A stretch of 64,000 nt of DNA, from contig NZ_FNOZ01000001.1 of NCBI RefSeq assembly GCF_900107175.1, positions 1 through 64,000 of the forward strand, in the 5' to 3' direction. Below the pieces are notes generated by a model. That model saw only the letters and a program-made list of their open reading frames with translations, was not told the origin of the DNA and made no database searches. A program made the position numbers and the translations under genes. Positions 56,338 through 64,000 of this stretch are shown in pieces (the first letter of the stretch is position 1; the number at the start of each line of letters is the position of its first letter). This stretch comes from Modestobacter sp. DSM 44400 (GTDB taxonomy: Bacteria > Actinomycetota > Actinomycetes > Mycobacteriales > Geodermatophilaceae).

Positions 56338-56859
56338 GGCGTCTGACCTGCCGGCCGCGGCCACCGCGCGCTGCAGCGCGCCGAGCTCGGGGCGACCGGA
56401 GAAGAGCACGCCGTTGACGAAGAGGGTCGGCGTGCCCGGCACCTCGGCGGCGAGGCCGGCGGCGAAGTCGGCCTCCACCTTGTCCCCGAAGGGCTGGGCC
56501 GCCTCCCCCACCAGCCGGTCACCGTCCATCCCCAACTCCTCTCCGTAGGCCCGCAGGTCGGCGTCGGAGAGGTGGTCCTGCCGGTCGAACAGCAGCTCGT
56601 GCATCTCCCAGAACGCGCCCTGAGCGGCGGCGGCCTCCGCGGCGAGCGCGGCGGTCAGCGAGTGCGGGTGCACGTCGGGCAGCGGGTAGTTGCGGAACAC
56701 CAGGCGGATGGCGCCGTCGCTCTCGGCCACCAGGCGGCGTAGCACGGGGGCGGCTGCAGCGCAGTAGGGGCATTCGTAGTCGCCGTACTCCAGCACCGTG
56801 ACCGGCGCGTCCTGGTCACCCAGGACGTGGTCGTCGACCTGCACGTCCAGGACGCTCAC
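56203..56859 (-). CDS. DsbA-family thioredoxin-fold oxidoreductase
   Basis: A 218-residue DsbA/FrnE-like protein without a signal peptide, hence probably cytoplasmic. The active site is CPYC in LEYGDYECPYCAAAAPVLRR; VFRNYPLPDVHPHSLTAALA, FWEMHELLFDRQDHLSDADL and GTPTLFVNGVLFSGRPELGA follow. The core ends about residue 172; the last 45 residues (GRSDASGGDAGLEPGPGRQR) are antisense to nhaA and low in complexity, so the tail may be incidental. Relatives act in disulfide formation or isomerisation. Confidence 0.85.
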   Translation of the reverse strand: MSVLDVQVDDHVLGDQDAPVTVLEYGDYECPYCAAAAPVLRRLVAESDGAIRLVFRNYPLPDVHPHSLTAALAAEAAAAQGAFWEMHELLFDRQDHLSDADLRAYGEELGMDGDRLVGEAAQPFGDKVEADFAAGLAAEVPGTPTLFVNGVLFSGRPELGALQRAVAAAGRSDASGGDAGLEPGPGRQRPRRVRFRRAQREPLAEDAQQQGAQDRCGQ

Positions 56860-56860
56860 C

Positions 56861-57154
56861 TCAGTTCTCGGCGGGGGTGTCGACCAGGTCGCGGTACTCG
56901 GGGTGCCGCTCGATCCAGTCCCGCACGAACGAGCACACCGGGACGACGCTGCCCCCGGAGGCGCGGACGTCGTCCAGGGCGCCGCGTACCAACCGGCTGC
57001 CCAGCCCCGAGTGCTCCGCGCTGTCCTCGACCTCGGTGTGAGTGAACACGACCTGGTCGCCGCGGCGCTGGTAGGCGGCCAGGCCCACGAGGCGGTCGCC
57101 GTCCCGGATCTCGTAGCGGCTGCGCTCCGGTGCGTCGGTCACGGTCGGTTCCAT
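56861..57154 (-). CDS. small GNAT acetyltransferase (YjdJ-like)
   Basis: A 97-residue minimal GNAT domain. RYEIRDGDRLVGLAAYQRRG, VVFTHTEVEDSAEHSGLGSR and LVRGALDDVRASGGSVVPVC cover the fold, with the acetyl-CoA loop HSGLGSRL. The ending FVRDWIERHPEYRDLV is a family hallmark of the COG2388 group. ATG at 57154. It precedes the DsbA gene by one base, suggesting one transcript. Confidence 0.85.
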   Translation of the reverse strand: MEPTVTDAPERSRYEIRDGDRLVGLAAYQRRGDQVVFTHTEVEDSAEHSGLGSRLVRGALDDVRASGGSVVPVCSFVRDWIERHPEYRDLVDTPAEN

Positions 57155-57200
57155 GGCGACTCGAACGCCCCGCGCCCGGCCCGCTGTTCCCCGCCGCCGG

Positions 57201-58355
57201 TCAGAAGACCCGACGAGCCGCCGGTCCGGAGGTGACCGCGAGGGTCGCCGGCCGGGTGAGGCCGCGCTCGGCGCAGGCGCGGAGCACCGCGGCCTCGACA
57301 TCGGGCACCGCGGACTCGGGCACCAGTGCGATGGCCGAGCCGCCGAACCCGCCGCCGGTCATCCGGGCGCCCAGGGCGCCGGCGGAGGTCGCGGCGGCGA
57401 CCACGGTGTCCAGCTCCACCGCCGACACCTCGTAGTCGTCGCGGAGCGAGGCGTGCGAGGCGTTCAGCAACGACCCACACTCGGCCACCCGCCCGGCTCG
57501 CACCAGGGCCACCAGCTCGTCGACCCGGGCGATCTCGCTGACCACGTGCCGCGCACGGGCCCGCAGCCGCGGGTCGGTCAGCCGGTCGACGTCGGCGAGC
57601 GTCGCCTCGCCGAGCAGGCCCACGCCGAGCAGCCGGGCCGCCTCCTCGCAGTCGGCCCGGCGCTTTCCGTACTGCCCGTCGGCCAGCTCGTGCCGCACCC
57701 GGGTGTCGATCACCAACAGCTGGAGCCCGGCCTCGGCCAGCCCCAGCGGCACCGGCGCGGTCACGCCGTCCCGGGTGTCGATGAGCAGGGCCGCGCCTTC
57801 CACCGCCAGCAGCGCCACGGTCTGGTCCATGCCGCCGGTGGCCGCACCCACGACCTCGTTCTCGGCCCGGATGGCGGCCCCGATCAGCACCCGGCGCAGC
57901 GCCGGGTCGTCGGAGCGCCCGGCCAGCTCGGCCGCCGCCAGGGCGACCGCGCACTCCAGCGACGCGGAGCTGGACAGCCCGGCGCCCAGCGGCACGTCAC
58001 TGGACACCGCGACGTCCATGCCGGGCACCTCGATGCCGGCCTGCTGCAGCGCCCAGAGCACGCCGGCCGCGTAGCCGGCCCAGCCCGACACGCACCCGGG
58101 GCCGAGGTCGGTCAGGCGTCCGGTGAACGGCTCGGCGTCGGGGTCGTCGCTGGACAGCTGCACCTGGTCGTCGCCGCGGACGTGCACCGCTGCGGCGGTG
58201 ACCCGGTCCAGCGCCATGGGCAGGCAGCGCCCGCCGTTGTAGTCGACGTGCTCGCCGATCAGGTTCACCCGGCCGGGCGCCGTCCACACGCCGTCCGGCC
58301 CGGCGCGCCAGGCGCGAGCCAGCTCGGCGACGGCCCGGTCCGACTGCCCGGTCAC
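57201..58355 (-). CDS. galK: galactokinase
   Basis: A 384-residue GHMP kinase phosphorylating galactose at C1. GRVNLIGEHVDYNGGRCLPM is the galactokinase signature, PLGAGLSSSASLECAVALAA the ATP phosphate loop, GGMDQTVALLAVEGAALLID follows, and MTGGGFGGSAIALVPES is motif 3. The catalytic Asp is in GGMDQ. GTG at 58355 overlaps the galT stop by 4 bp, so the two Leloir-pathway genes are translationally coupled. galE was not seen. Confidence 0.95.
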   Translation of the reverse strand: MTGQSDRAVAELARAWRAGPDGVWTAPGRVNLIGEHVDYNGGRCLPMALDRVTAAAVHVRGDDQVQLSSDDPDAEPFTGRLTDLGPGCVSGWAGYAAGVLWALQQAGIEVPGMDVAVSSDVPLGAGLSSSASLECAVALAAAELAGRSDDPALRRVLIGAAIRAENEVVGAATGGMDQTVALLAVEGAALLIDTRDGVTAPVPLGLAEAGLQLLVIDTRVRHELADGQYGKRRADCEEAARLLGVGLLGEATLADVDRLTDPRLRARARHVVSEIARVDELVALVRAGRVAECGSLLNASHASLRDDYEVSAVELDTVVAAATSAGALGARMTGGGFGGSAIALVPESAVPDVEAAVLRACAERGLTRPATLAVTSGPAARRVF

Positions 58356-59488
58356 ACGCCCACCTCGCGCAGCCGGTCGGCGATCCGCTCCGGCGTCGTG
58401 TCGTTGATCCAGGCACCCATCCCGGACTCCGAGCCGGCCAGGTACTTCAGCTTGCCGGGGGCGCGCAGCAACGAGAACAGCTGCAGGTGCAGCCGGCCCA
58501 GCTTCCTGTCCTCACCCGTGGGCGCCTGGTGCCAACCGGAGATATAGGGCACCCGGTCGATGCCGGGGTGGAAGCGGTTCACCCGGCGCAGCAGCTCCTG
58601 GTAGATCCCGCCGAGCTCGTTCCGCTCGGCGTCGTCCAGAGCGGCCAGGTCGGGCACGTCGCGGTGCGGCGCCAGGTGAACCTCCACCGGCCAGCGGGCG
58701 GCCCGCGGCACGTAGGCGGAGAAGTGCTCGCCGCGGAGCACGACCCGGCGCCGCTCGGCCAGCTCGGCGGCCAGCACGTCGGCCAGCAAGTTGCTCCCGG
58801 TCGCCGCGCGGTACTGCCGGGCGCGCTCGATCAGCTGCGCCGACCGCGGGGGGACGACGGGGTATGCGTACACCTGCCCGTGCGGGTGGCTCAGCGTCAC
58901 CCCGATCTCCTCGCCGGAGTTCTCGAAGACGAACACCTCGGCCACGGTCGGATCCGCCGACAGCTCGGCGGTGCGCTGGGCCCACGCCTCGACGATGGTG
59001 CGCAGCCGCTCGGCCGGGAGGTCGACCACGGAGGCCTGGTGGTCGCTGGAGAAGACGATGACGTCGCAGTGCCCCGTGGCCGGGCGGTCGGGCGGGCCCA
59101 GCACCTCGGGGTGGCCGGCGGAGGCCGGGCCCACGACGAGCGGGGCGTAGCTCGGGAACCGGTTGGCGAACACCACGACGTCGTAGTCGACGTCGGGGAC
59201 CTCGGTCGGGCGGGCCGGGTCGCGGGTGGCGTCCAGCGGGCAGTCGGCCGCGCTGGGCAGGAAGGTGCGGTTCATCCGGTGCCCGGCGATGGTCACCCAC
59301 TCACCGGTGAGTACGTCCAGGCGCAACTCGCCGGCGTGCGGCGGCTCGCCGAGCGGCCGGGTGTCAACCGCCTCGTGGACGGGGCCGTCGGTGGCCCGAT
59401 CGTCGAAGTACCGGATCTCCCGACCGTCGGCCAGCTCCCGCACGGTGACCTGCCCGGGCCAGGGCGACCCGCCGCTCTCGGACTGCAT
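58352..59488 (-). CDS. galT: galactose-1-phosphate uridylyltransferase
   Basis: A 378-residue HIT-superfamily transferase. The catalytic His-x-His is in EIGVTLSHPHGQVYAYPVVP (His166-like position); metal and substrate motifs include ANRFPSYAPLVVGPASAGH and WPVEVHLAPHRDVPDLAAL. FVFENSGEEIGV precedes the active site as in other GalT. ATG at 59488 with GAGGGA 5 nt before is better than the ATG at 59524. The tRNA-fMet terminator lies just upstream. Confidence 0.95.
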   Translation of the reverse strand: MQSESGGSPWPGQVTVRELADGREIRYFDDRATDGPVHEAVDTRPLGEPPHAGELRLDVLTGEWVTIAGHRMNRTFLPSAADCPLDATRDPARPTEVPDVDYDVVVFANRFPSYAPLVVGPASAGHPEVLGPPDRPATGHCDVIVFSSDHQASVVDLPAERLRTIVEAWAQRTAELSADPTVAEVFVFENSGEEIGVTLSHPHGQVYAYPVVPPRSAQLIERARQYRAATGSNLLADVLAAELAERRRVVLRGEHFSAYVPRAARWPVEVHLAPHRDVPDLAALDDAERNELGGIYQELLRRVNRFHPGIDRVPYISGWHQAPTGEDRKLGRLHLQLFSLLRAPGKLKYLAGSESGMGAWINDTTPERIADRLREVGV

Positions 59489-59549
59489 GTGGTCCCTCTC
59501 GCCCTCGCTCGCGCCCGACCGCATCCGCGCGATCTGACACCGGACAGAC

Positions 59550-59587
59550 AGAGGGGCCCGGTCACCTTCCGGCGACCGGGCCCCTCT
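59550..59587. terminator. perfect 14-bp terminator hairpin downstream of tRNA-fMet copy 1
   Basis: AGAGGGGCCCGGTC (59550-59563) and GACCGGGCCCCTCT (59574-59587) pair perfectly around a 10-nt loop, immediately 3' of the first tRNA gene on the minus strand and upstream of galT. Confidence 0.85.
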
Positions 59588-59590
59588 GCG

Positions 59591-59667
59591 TGGTAGCGGG
59601 GACAGGATTTGAACCTGTGACCTCTGGGTTATGAGCCCAGCGAGCTACCGAGCTGCTCCACCCCGCG
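59591..59667 (-). tRNA. initiator tRNA-fMet (CAT), copy 1
   Basis: On the minus strand CGCGGGGTGGAGCAGC starts the gene and CCCCGCTACCA ends it, with the CCA encoded. The anticodon loop CTCATAA sits on a stem with three G-C pairs (CTGGG/CCCAG), and position 1 (C) and 72 (U) cannot pair: both are initiator hallmarks. The T-arm is ACAGG TTCAAAT CCTGT. TATGGT at 59680-59685 is a likely -10. Confidence 0.97.
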
Positions 59668-59907
59668 TCGGTAATCACCACCATACACGGGGCTCTCCAG
59701 GCCCACGACCGGCCCCCGGGAGGACCCGTCGCGACCAACTTCAGCGGGGCAAGCCGTCCGCGAGGACGACAACGGCCCCTCACGCTGCGCGTGGGGGCCG
59801 GGTCGTACCTGGGCGGACACGTGTCCGCGTAGCGGGGGAACCCGCCGACCGTGCGTCACCGGCGTTTCGCGACGGGGTCAGTGCCCGGTCGGTGAGGCTG
59901 CGCGTGG
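59668..59907. other. gap between tRNA-fMet copy 1 and the SNF2 gene
   Basis: About 240 bp without a gene. It holds the tRNA promoter (TATGGT), a hairpin at 59773-59800 (CGGCCCC with GGGGCCG, CACG with CGTG inside, one bulge) that suits termination of the helicase gene, and a perfect 16-bp palindrome, GCGGACACGTGTCCGC, at 59813-59828. Confidence 0.6.
59773..59800 (-). terminator. terminator hairpin for the SNF2 gene
   Basis: CGGCCCC (59773-59779) and CACG (59781-59784) pair with CGTG (59790-59793) and GGGGCCG (59794-59800), around a CTGCG loop with one bulged T. Located about 110 nt past the helicase stop on the minus strand. Confidence 0.55.
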
Positions 59908-62031
59908 CTACGGCAACGCCGACAACGCATCCGTCAACAACGCGACGAGCGCCTCGTGCTGCACGTCGACCGATGACGACACCTCCTCCTCCGAGCCGTC
60001 GAGCGCCCTGGCGGCGAGCCCCGCCTTGCTGTCGATCAGCTCAGCGATCCTGGTGTCGATGGTCTGCGCGGCGATGATGCGCCACGCGGTGACGGGTTCC
60101 TTCTGACCGATGCGGTGGCTGCGGTCAATGGCCTGGGTCTGCTCCGCGTCGGTCCAGGAGAGCTCGGCAAGCACGATGTTGGAGGCGACCTGCAGGTTGA
60201 GACCCACGCCGGCCGCGGTCAGGGAGCAGACCGCGATGGCGACGTCGGGATCGTTCACGAAGGCGTCGATGTGCCTCTGCCGCGACGCGGGCGTCTGGTC
60301 GCCACGGATCGACGAGAAACGGATCCCGTGCCTGGCGAAAGTCTCCTCGGCGACGTCCATCACGTCGACGTGCTTGGCGAAGAAGACCACCTTGCCCGCG
60401 CTGCGCGCGAGCTGCGCCGCGTAGTCGGCGGCGAGGCCGGCCTTCGCCTGGCCGATGCGTCGCATCATGCTGAACACGTTCTCGCCGGTCTTCGTCGTGG
60501 TCGTGTCTTTCTGCTCCCACCTGGCCACCCTGCGCACGAGGTCATGGTCGATGCCCTCGACGACGGCACCGGACCGGCGGCTCGCGAGCGCGCTCTCGTA
60601 CCGCGACACCATCCGGCGGGCAAGGTCACGCTCGGCCGCCCGGATCGAACGGCCGGCCTTCTCGTCGAGCTCGACGGGAAGGTCGGCGATGCGGCGGGCG
60701 GGGATGTCGGCAGCCACATCGACCTTGCGGCGACGGACGATGCCAAGGTCGACCACGCAACTGCGAGCGGCGGGGTAGAACGCGGGGTCAGCCGGCGTCA
60801 GACCTGTCTCGTCGAGCGAATCCATCAGCTCGGCGAGCGGCTTCGTCTCGTCGATCCAGCCGAGGAACTGCCAGATGGCCCGGAAATCCTCGATGTCGTT
60901 GATCAGCGGGGTGCCGGTGAGAGCCATCAGCAGGGGACGCGCGATGCGGGACCGGATGCGCTCGGAAAGCTCCCGGACGTGCTGCGAGCGCTGGGAGGCC
61001 TTGTTCTTGATGAAGTGCGCCTCGTCGACGACCATGCCGCGGAAGCCGAAGTCGCCGAACCAACCCACATGGCGGTCGAGCACCTCGTAGTTGACGACGA
61101 CGATGTCGGCGAAGCCGTCGATCGTCTCCCCGTCGCCGTGGATCACGGTGGCCGAGCGGTGGGGTGTCCAGAGACCGGCCTCGCGCGCCCAGTTGGTCTT
61201 GACGACGTTCGGTACCACCACGAGCAGCGGGTAGGCATTCGCCGCCTCCGCGGCGAGCAGTGCCTGAGCCGTCTTGCCCAAACCCGGCTCGTCGGCGAGC
61301 AGGAAGGTCCGGTGGCCGGCAGCGGCAGCGGCGACCAACTGCGCCTGGTGCGGCATCAGCTCCACGCCACCCGGCGCGTGCCGGGAGGACGGCGCGGGAA
61401 GGGCCATGCACGCCGAGTCGCCGCCGCCGGCGCGCTCGAACGAACTGAGGAGCGGGCCGAGCAGCTCCCAACCGGCCAGGCGGCGCGGACGCGCCGTGCT
61501 CTGCCGGGCGGACGCGAAGTCGGGGGCGAGGAAAGGGTTGGCCAGCTGTCGTGAGACGACCGACTGCGGCACGACCCGACGCACGGTGGTGGCGGAGGCG
61601 GCCGCGGGCTCCGGCGGCGTGGTCTCGTCAGGGGTCGACTCGACACCGACGGCCCCCCGCATGTCCCGCTCGAGCGATCTGGCCGAGTCGGAGACCACGG
61701 CGTCCCCGGCGAGGAGCGCGAGGAGCGCGGGGTCGCGCACGGCGGTCTTCGCGAGGATCGTCGCGATCCCGTCGAGGCGCTTGAGCTGCTCGGCCCGGTG
61801 GGCGTCGGTGCCGGTCCCCTCCGCCCGGACCCGGGCGTGCTCCTCGCGCAACAGCACTGCGACGCCCTGGAACTTCGCGCGCACTGCGGGCGTCACGGGG
61901 CCGCGCCGGACGGCTGCCTCGACCTCACGGACGGTGCGGGCGAGCCCCGAAATGACGTCGCCGCGGTCGCGTCGCTGGTCCCGCGCGGCGGTACGGCGAG
62001 TGCCCGTCTGGCACTGGCCTCGTCGAGCCAC
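59908..62031 (-). CDS. SNF2-family DNA helicase/translocase (SMARCAL1-like)
   Basis: A 707-residue SNF2 protein. Residues 1-200 are a charged helical region (ISGLARTVREVEAAVRRGPV); then Walker A/motif I FLLADEPGLGKTAQALLAAE, motif Ia LLVVVPNVVKTNWAREAG, DEAH box GMVVDEAHFIKNKASQRSQH, motif III LMALTGTPLINDIEDFRAI, and C-terminal motifs V-VI TAAGVGLNLQVASNIVLAEL and QAIDRSHRIGQKEPVTAWRI. Relatives remodel or anneal DNA (HARP/SMARCAL1 group). GTG at 62031 is chosen because GAGGAGGAG is 4 nt upstream; an ATG at 62058 is an alternative. It lies between two initiator tRNA genes on the same strand. Confidence 0.88.
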   Translation of the reverse strand: MARRGQCQTGTRRTAARDQRRDRGDVISGLARTVREVEAAVRRGPVTPAVRAKFQGVAVLLREEHARVRAEGTGTDAHRAEQLKRLDGIATILAKTAVRDPALLALLAGDAVVSDSARSLERDMRGAVGVESTPDETTPPEPAAASATTVRRVVPQSVVSRQLANPFLAPDFASARQSTARPRRLAGWELLGPLLSSFERAGGGDSACMALPAPSSRHAPGGVELMPHQAQLVAAAAAGHRTFLLADEPGLGKTAQALLAAEAANAYPLLVVVPNVVKTNWAREAGLWTPHRSATVIHGDGETIDGFADIVVVNYEVLDRHVGWFGDFGFRGMVVDEAHFIKNKASQRSQHVRELSERIRSRIARPLLMALTGTPLINDIEDFRAIWQFLGWIDETKPLAELMDSLDETGLTPADPAFYPAARSCVVDLGIVRRRKVDVAADIPARRIADLPVELDEKAGRSIRAAERDLARRMVSRYESALASRRSGAVVEGIDHDLVRRVARWEQKDTTTTKTGENVFSMMRRIGQAKAGLAADYAAQLARSAGKVVFFAKHVDVMDVAEETFARHGIRFSSIRGDQTPASRQRHIDAFVNDPDVAIAVCSLTAAGVGLNLQVASNIVLAELSWTDAEQTQAIDRSHRIGQKEPVTAWRIIAAQTIDTRIAELIDSKAGLAARALDGSEEEVSSSVDVQHEALVALLTDALSALP

Positions 62032-62420
62032 AGACTCCTCCTCTGCAATGCCCGGCACGGTTGCCGCGGCGGAATGCTGAACACAGTCCCCGGCCGGGCG
62101 ATGGCTGTCGCGAAGCGAGGGCCTGGGTGGCTACTCCGAGACGCGACTCAGACCCCCGGATCTGCGAGAGATCGACGCGTCGGGCTCCGACAGCCCGCCC
62201 ATGCGGCAACTACAGCCACCAGTCGATGGCCGAGGCACCAACCACACCGCGCAGTCCTCGCCAGACGAGCGTCGTTTGCCCTGGGGGCGGTGCCGAACCC
62301 CATGCTAGCGCCTGTCGGCCCGCGCGAGACTGCGGCGCGACCCGCGGCCCGGACTGTATGCCGATGGATGGTTGCACAATCGGAAACTGCCCTCACAGTC
62401 ACTGCGAGGCCAATTTCCGA
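62032..62420. other. gene-free stretch upstream of the SNF2 gene
   Basis: About 390 bp with no coding region recognised. It has TAGCAT at 62302-62307 (minus strand), a possible -10 for the helicase, and an imperfect hairpin at 62380-62420 that should end the second tRNA-fMet transcript (TCGGAAA with TTTCCGA, and CAGT with ACTG inside). Confidence 0.5.
62380..62420 (-). terminator. imperfect hairpin after tRNA-fMet copy 2
   Basis: Outer arms TCGGAAA (62380-62386) and TTTCCGA (62414-62420) pair, with CTC-CAGT and ACTG-GAG inside plus mismatches. It begins at the last base of the second tRNA gene on the minus strand. Confidence 0.5.
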
Positions 62421-62497
62421 TGGTAGCGGGGGCAGGATTTGAACCTGCGACCTCTGGGTTATGAGCCCAGCGAGCTACCGAGCTGCTCCACCCCGCG
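62421..62497 (-). tRNA. initiator tRNA-fMet (CAT), copy 2
   Basis: Identical to copy 1 except two bases in the T-stem: GCAGG TTCAAAT CCTGC instead of ACAGG...CCTGT. The change is a compensatory A-U to G-C pair. The same C1/U72 mismatch, GGG/CCC anticodon-stem pairs and encoded CCA are present. TATGGT at 62510-62515 is the likely -10. Confidence 0.97.
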
Positions 62498-62595
62498 TCG
62501 GTAGTGACCACCATACACGGCCCGCAGCGTCCCGCCCCCCGGCCCCCGCGGTCGGCACCGGCGCCCGTCGCGGGGCACCGGTGTCGGCCGCGCGG

Positions 62596-64000
62596 TCAGC
62601 CCGTCGGCGTGGCCGGCGGTGGCGTCGTCGCCGCGGCGCCCTGTCCGTTGGCCGCCGGGTTGGCCGCCTCGTAGGCCGCGATGGCGGCCTGCAGGTCGGA
62701 CTGTGCCTGGCCGATCGCTGCGAAGTTGCCGCTCCGCTGGGCGTCGGCGAGCGCGGTCAGCGCCGCGTTGATGTCGGCCACCGCCCGGTCCCGGGCGGAC
62801 GTGTCCGTCCCGTTCCCGGTGTCCGGCGCCGGCGTCGTCGGGCTGGCGGTTCCGCTCGGCGGCGTCGTCGGGGTCGTGGGTGCCGGCGCCGTCCCGCTGT
62901 CGGCGGCGGCGTCACCGGCGCCGTCGCCGAAGACCTGGTCCAGCGCCCCGGCGAACGTGTCGGCGTAGCCGACCCGGTCGCCGTAGTTGACCAGCACCTT
63001 CTGCAGCAGTGGGAAGGAGTTCTCCCCGGTGCCGGCCACGTACAGCGGTTCGACGTAGAGCAGCCCGTTGGTGCCGATCGGCAGGGTGAGCAGGTTACCG
63101 AACACCGCCTGGGAGCTGGCGCTGTCGAACAGCGTGAGCTGCGTTCTGACCTCGCTGTTGGTGTTGAAGGACTGGAACACCTGGGTCGGCCCACGGAACT
63201 GGGTGTTGCCCGGCAACTGCAGTACCTGGATCTCGCCGTAGGTCGACGGGTCGCTGGACACTGCCATGTAGGCCGACAGGTTCTCCCGGTTGAGCGCGTT
63301 GAGTGCACTGGTCAGCTGGAAGGTGGCGTTGCCCTCGCTGACCCGCTGGGAGAGCACGTAGTACGGCGGCTGGGAGTCTGCGGTGTTCTCCGTGGGATCG
63401 CTGGGGACCTGCCAGAAGTCGTTGGCGTTGTAGAAGTCCTTCGGGTTGTCCACGTGGTACTGGGTGAGCACGTCGCGCTGCAGCTTGAACAGGTCCTCCG
63501 GGTAACGGAAGTGGCTGCGCAGCTCGTCGCTGATCGCGCTCGACGGCTTGATCGTGCCCGGGAAGGCCTTCGCGTAGGTCTCCAGCACCGGATCGGGATT
63601 GGTGTCGTCGAAGGCGTACAGGTCGACCGTGCCGTCGTAGGCGTCCACGGTGGCCTTCACCGAGTTGCGGACGTAGTTGACCTGGTCGTTGGGCAGGGCA
63701 GACGTGCCCGTGCCGGTGAGGGAGTCGTTGGTCGCCTCACCCAGGCTCTGCAGCGAGGAGTACGGATAGGCGTCCGATGTCGTGTAGGCGTCGACGATCC
63801 AGACGATCCGGCCCTCCACCACCGCCGGGTAGGGGTCGCCGTCCACCTGCAGGTAGGGCGCGGCCTTCTCCACCCGATCCCGCGGATCACGGACGTAGAG
63901 CACCTTGGAGTTGTCGTTGACCGCGCCGGAGAGTAGGAAGTTGCGCTCCCGGTAGTGGATGGCGAACGTCAGCTGCCGGAAGAAGCTGCCGATCGAGACG
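62596..64000 (-). CDS. UPF0182 family membrane protein, C-terminal part (cut by window end)
   Basis: About 468 residues of a larger protein (usually near 950-1000) whose N-terminal transmembrane half lies beyond the window. The visible part is the large extracytoplasmic region: RQLTFAIHYRERNFLLSGAV, YVRDPRDRVEKAAPYLQVDG, YPAVVEGRIVWIVDAYTTSD, QVNYVRNSVKATVDAYDGTV, HFRYPEDLFKLQRDVLTQYH and LPIGTNGLLYVEPLYVAGTG. It ends with a Pro/Thr/Ala-rich spacer and a helical tail (ALADAQRSGNFAAIGQAQSD). Function of UPF0182 (COG1615) is not established. Confidence 0.92.
   Translation of the reverse strand, partial: VSIGSFFRQLTFAIHYRERNFLLSGAVNDNSKVLYVRDPRDRVEKAAPYLQVDGDPYPAVVEGRIVWIVDAYTTSDAYPYSSLQSLGEATNDSLTGTGTSALPNDQVNYVRNSVKATVDAYDGTVDLYAFDDTNPDPVLETYAKAFPGTIKPSSAISDELRSHFRYPEDLFKLQRDVLTQYHVDNPKDFYNANDFWQVPSDPTENTADSQPPYYVLSQRVSEGNATFQLTSALNALNRENLSAYMAVSSDPSTYGEIQVLQLPGNTQFRGPTQVFQSFNTNSEVRTQLTLFDSASSQAVFGNLLTLPIGTNGLLYVEPLYVAGTGENSFPLLQKVLVNYGDRVGYADTFAGALDQVFGDGAGDAAADSGTAPAPTTPTTPPSGTASPTTPAPDTGNGTDTSARDRAVADINAALTALADAQRSGNFAAIGQAQSDLQAAIAAYEAANPAANGQGAAATTPPPATPTG

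Overview
The window is high-GC actinobacterial chromosome. Lsr2, WhiB1, the multidomain 2-oxoglutarate decarboxylase Kgd, a SigR/RsrA pair, a nickel superoxide dismutase and GTG-rich starts all point to Actinomycetota. The mix resembles Geodermatophilaceae-type genomes (Blastococcus, Geodermatophilus, Modestobacter); that family-level guess is inference. No phage, CRISPR array or intact transposon was seen.

Region by region. (1) 1-5.6 kb is accessory: three decayed insertion sequences (two IS3-type OrfA, one IS30-type) surround lsr2, a BrkB/YihY membrane protein and a secreted NlpC/P60 wall hydrolase. (2) 5.7-11.2 kb holds an ABC-F ATPase, a class III adenylate cyclase, a universal stress protein, a decayed ABC transporter pair and an ankyrin-repeat protein. 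(3) 11.3-19.7 kb is central metabolism: kgd plus its small partner, a broken vapC, a YdjM-type membrane protein, a D-2-hydroxyacid dehydrogenase, malic enzyme, and the divergent nickel-SOD maturation peptidase and sodN. (4) 19.8-26.2 kb has a PP2C phosphatase, psd-pssA-GNAT-HAD, and a lipid kinase. (5) 26.4-39.1 kb is a conserved block whose gene order recalls the Mycobacterium tuberculosis whiB1 to rsgA region: whiB1, pdtaS-like kinase, biotinyl carrier protein, degenerate biotin carboxylase, bL37, rsrA, sigR, YbaK, fused MFS/spermidine synthase, SRAP, succinate-semialdehyde dehydrogenase, aroA, rsgA. (6) 39.1-46.7 kb contains hisN and a tightly overlapping minus-strand operon (aldo/keto reductase, hydrolase, xdhC, FGGY kinase), with several frameshifted genes. 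(7) 46.9-52.2 kb: cbs-metB transsulfuration operon, hydrolase, map, XRE regulator, vapBC. (8) 52.2-64 kb: glycosyl and pyruvyl transferases, VOC protein, nhaA facing a DsbA protein, galT-galK, two initiator tRNA genes bracketing an SNF2 helicase, and the C-terminal part of a UPF0182 protein cut by the window end.

Signals beyond ordinary annotation include: a dispersed hairpin family right after plus-strand stop codons, with different outer stems but a shared core, one copy expanded into a 46-bp tandem array; a perfect SigR-type promoter placed so that the induced sigR transcript starts next to an upstream GTG and would give a longer isoform; a 14-bp triplication that makes two five-codon overlapping ORFs between xdhC and the FGGY kinase; and a 101-bp direct repeat (whole tRNA-fMet genes) flanking the helicase. 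Several genes carry single-base shifts, some at homopolymers, so real decay and sequencing error cannot be separated from this sequence alone.
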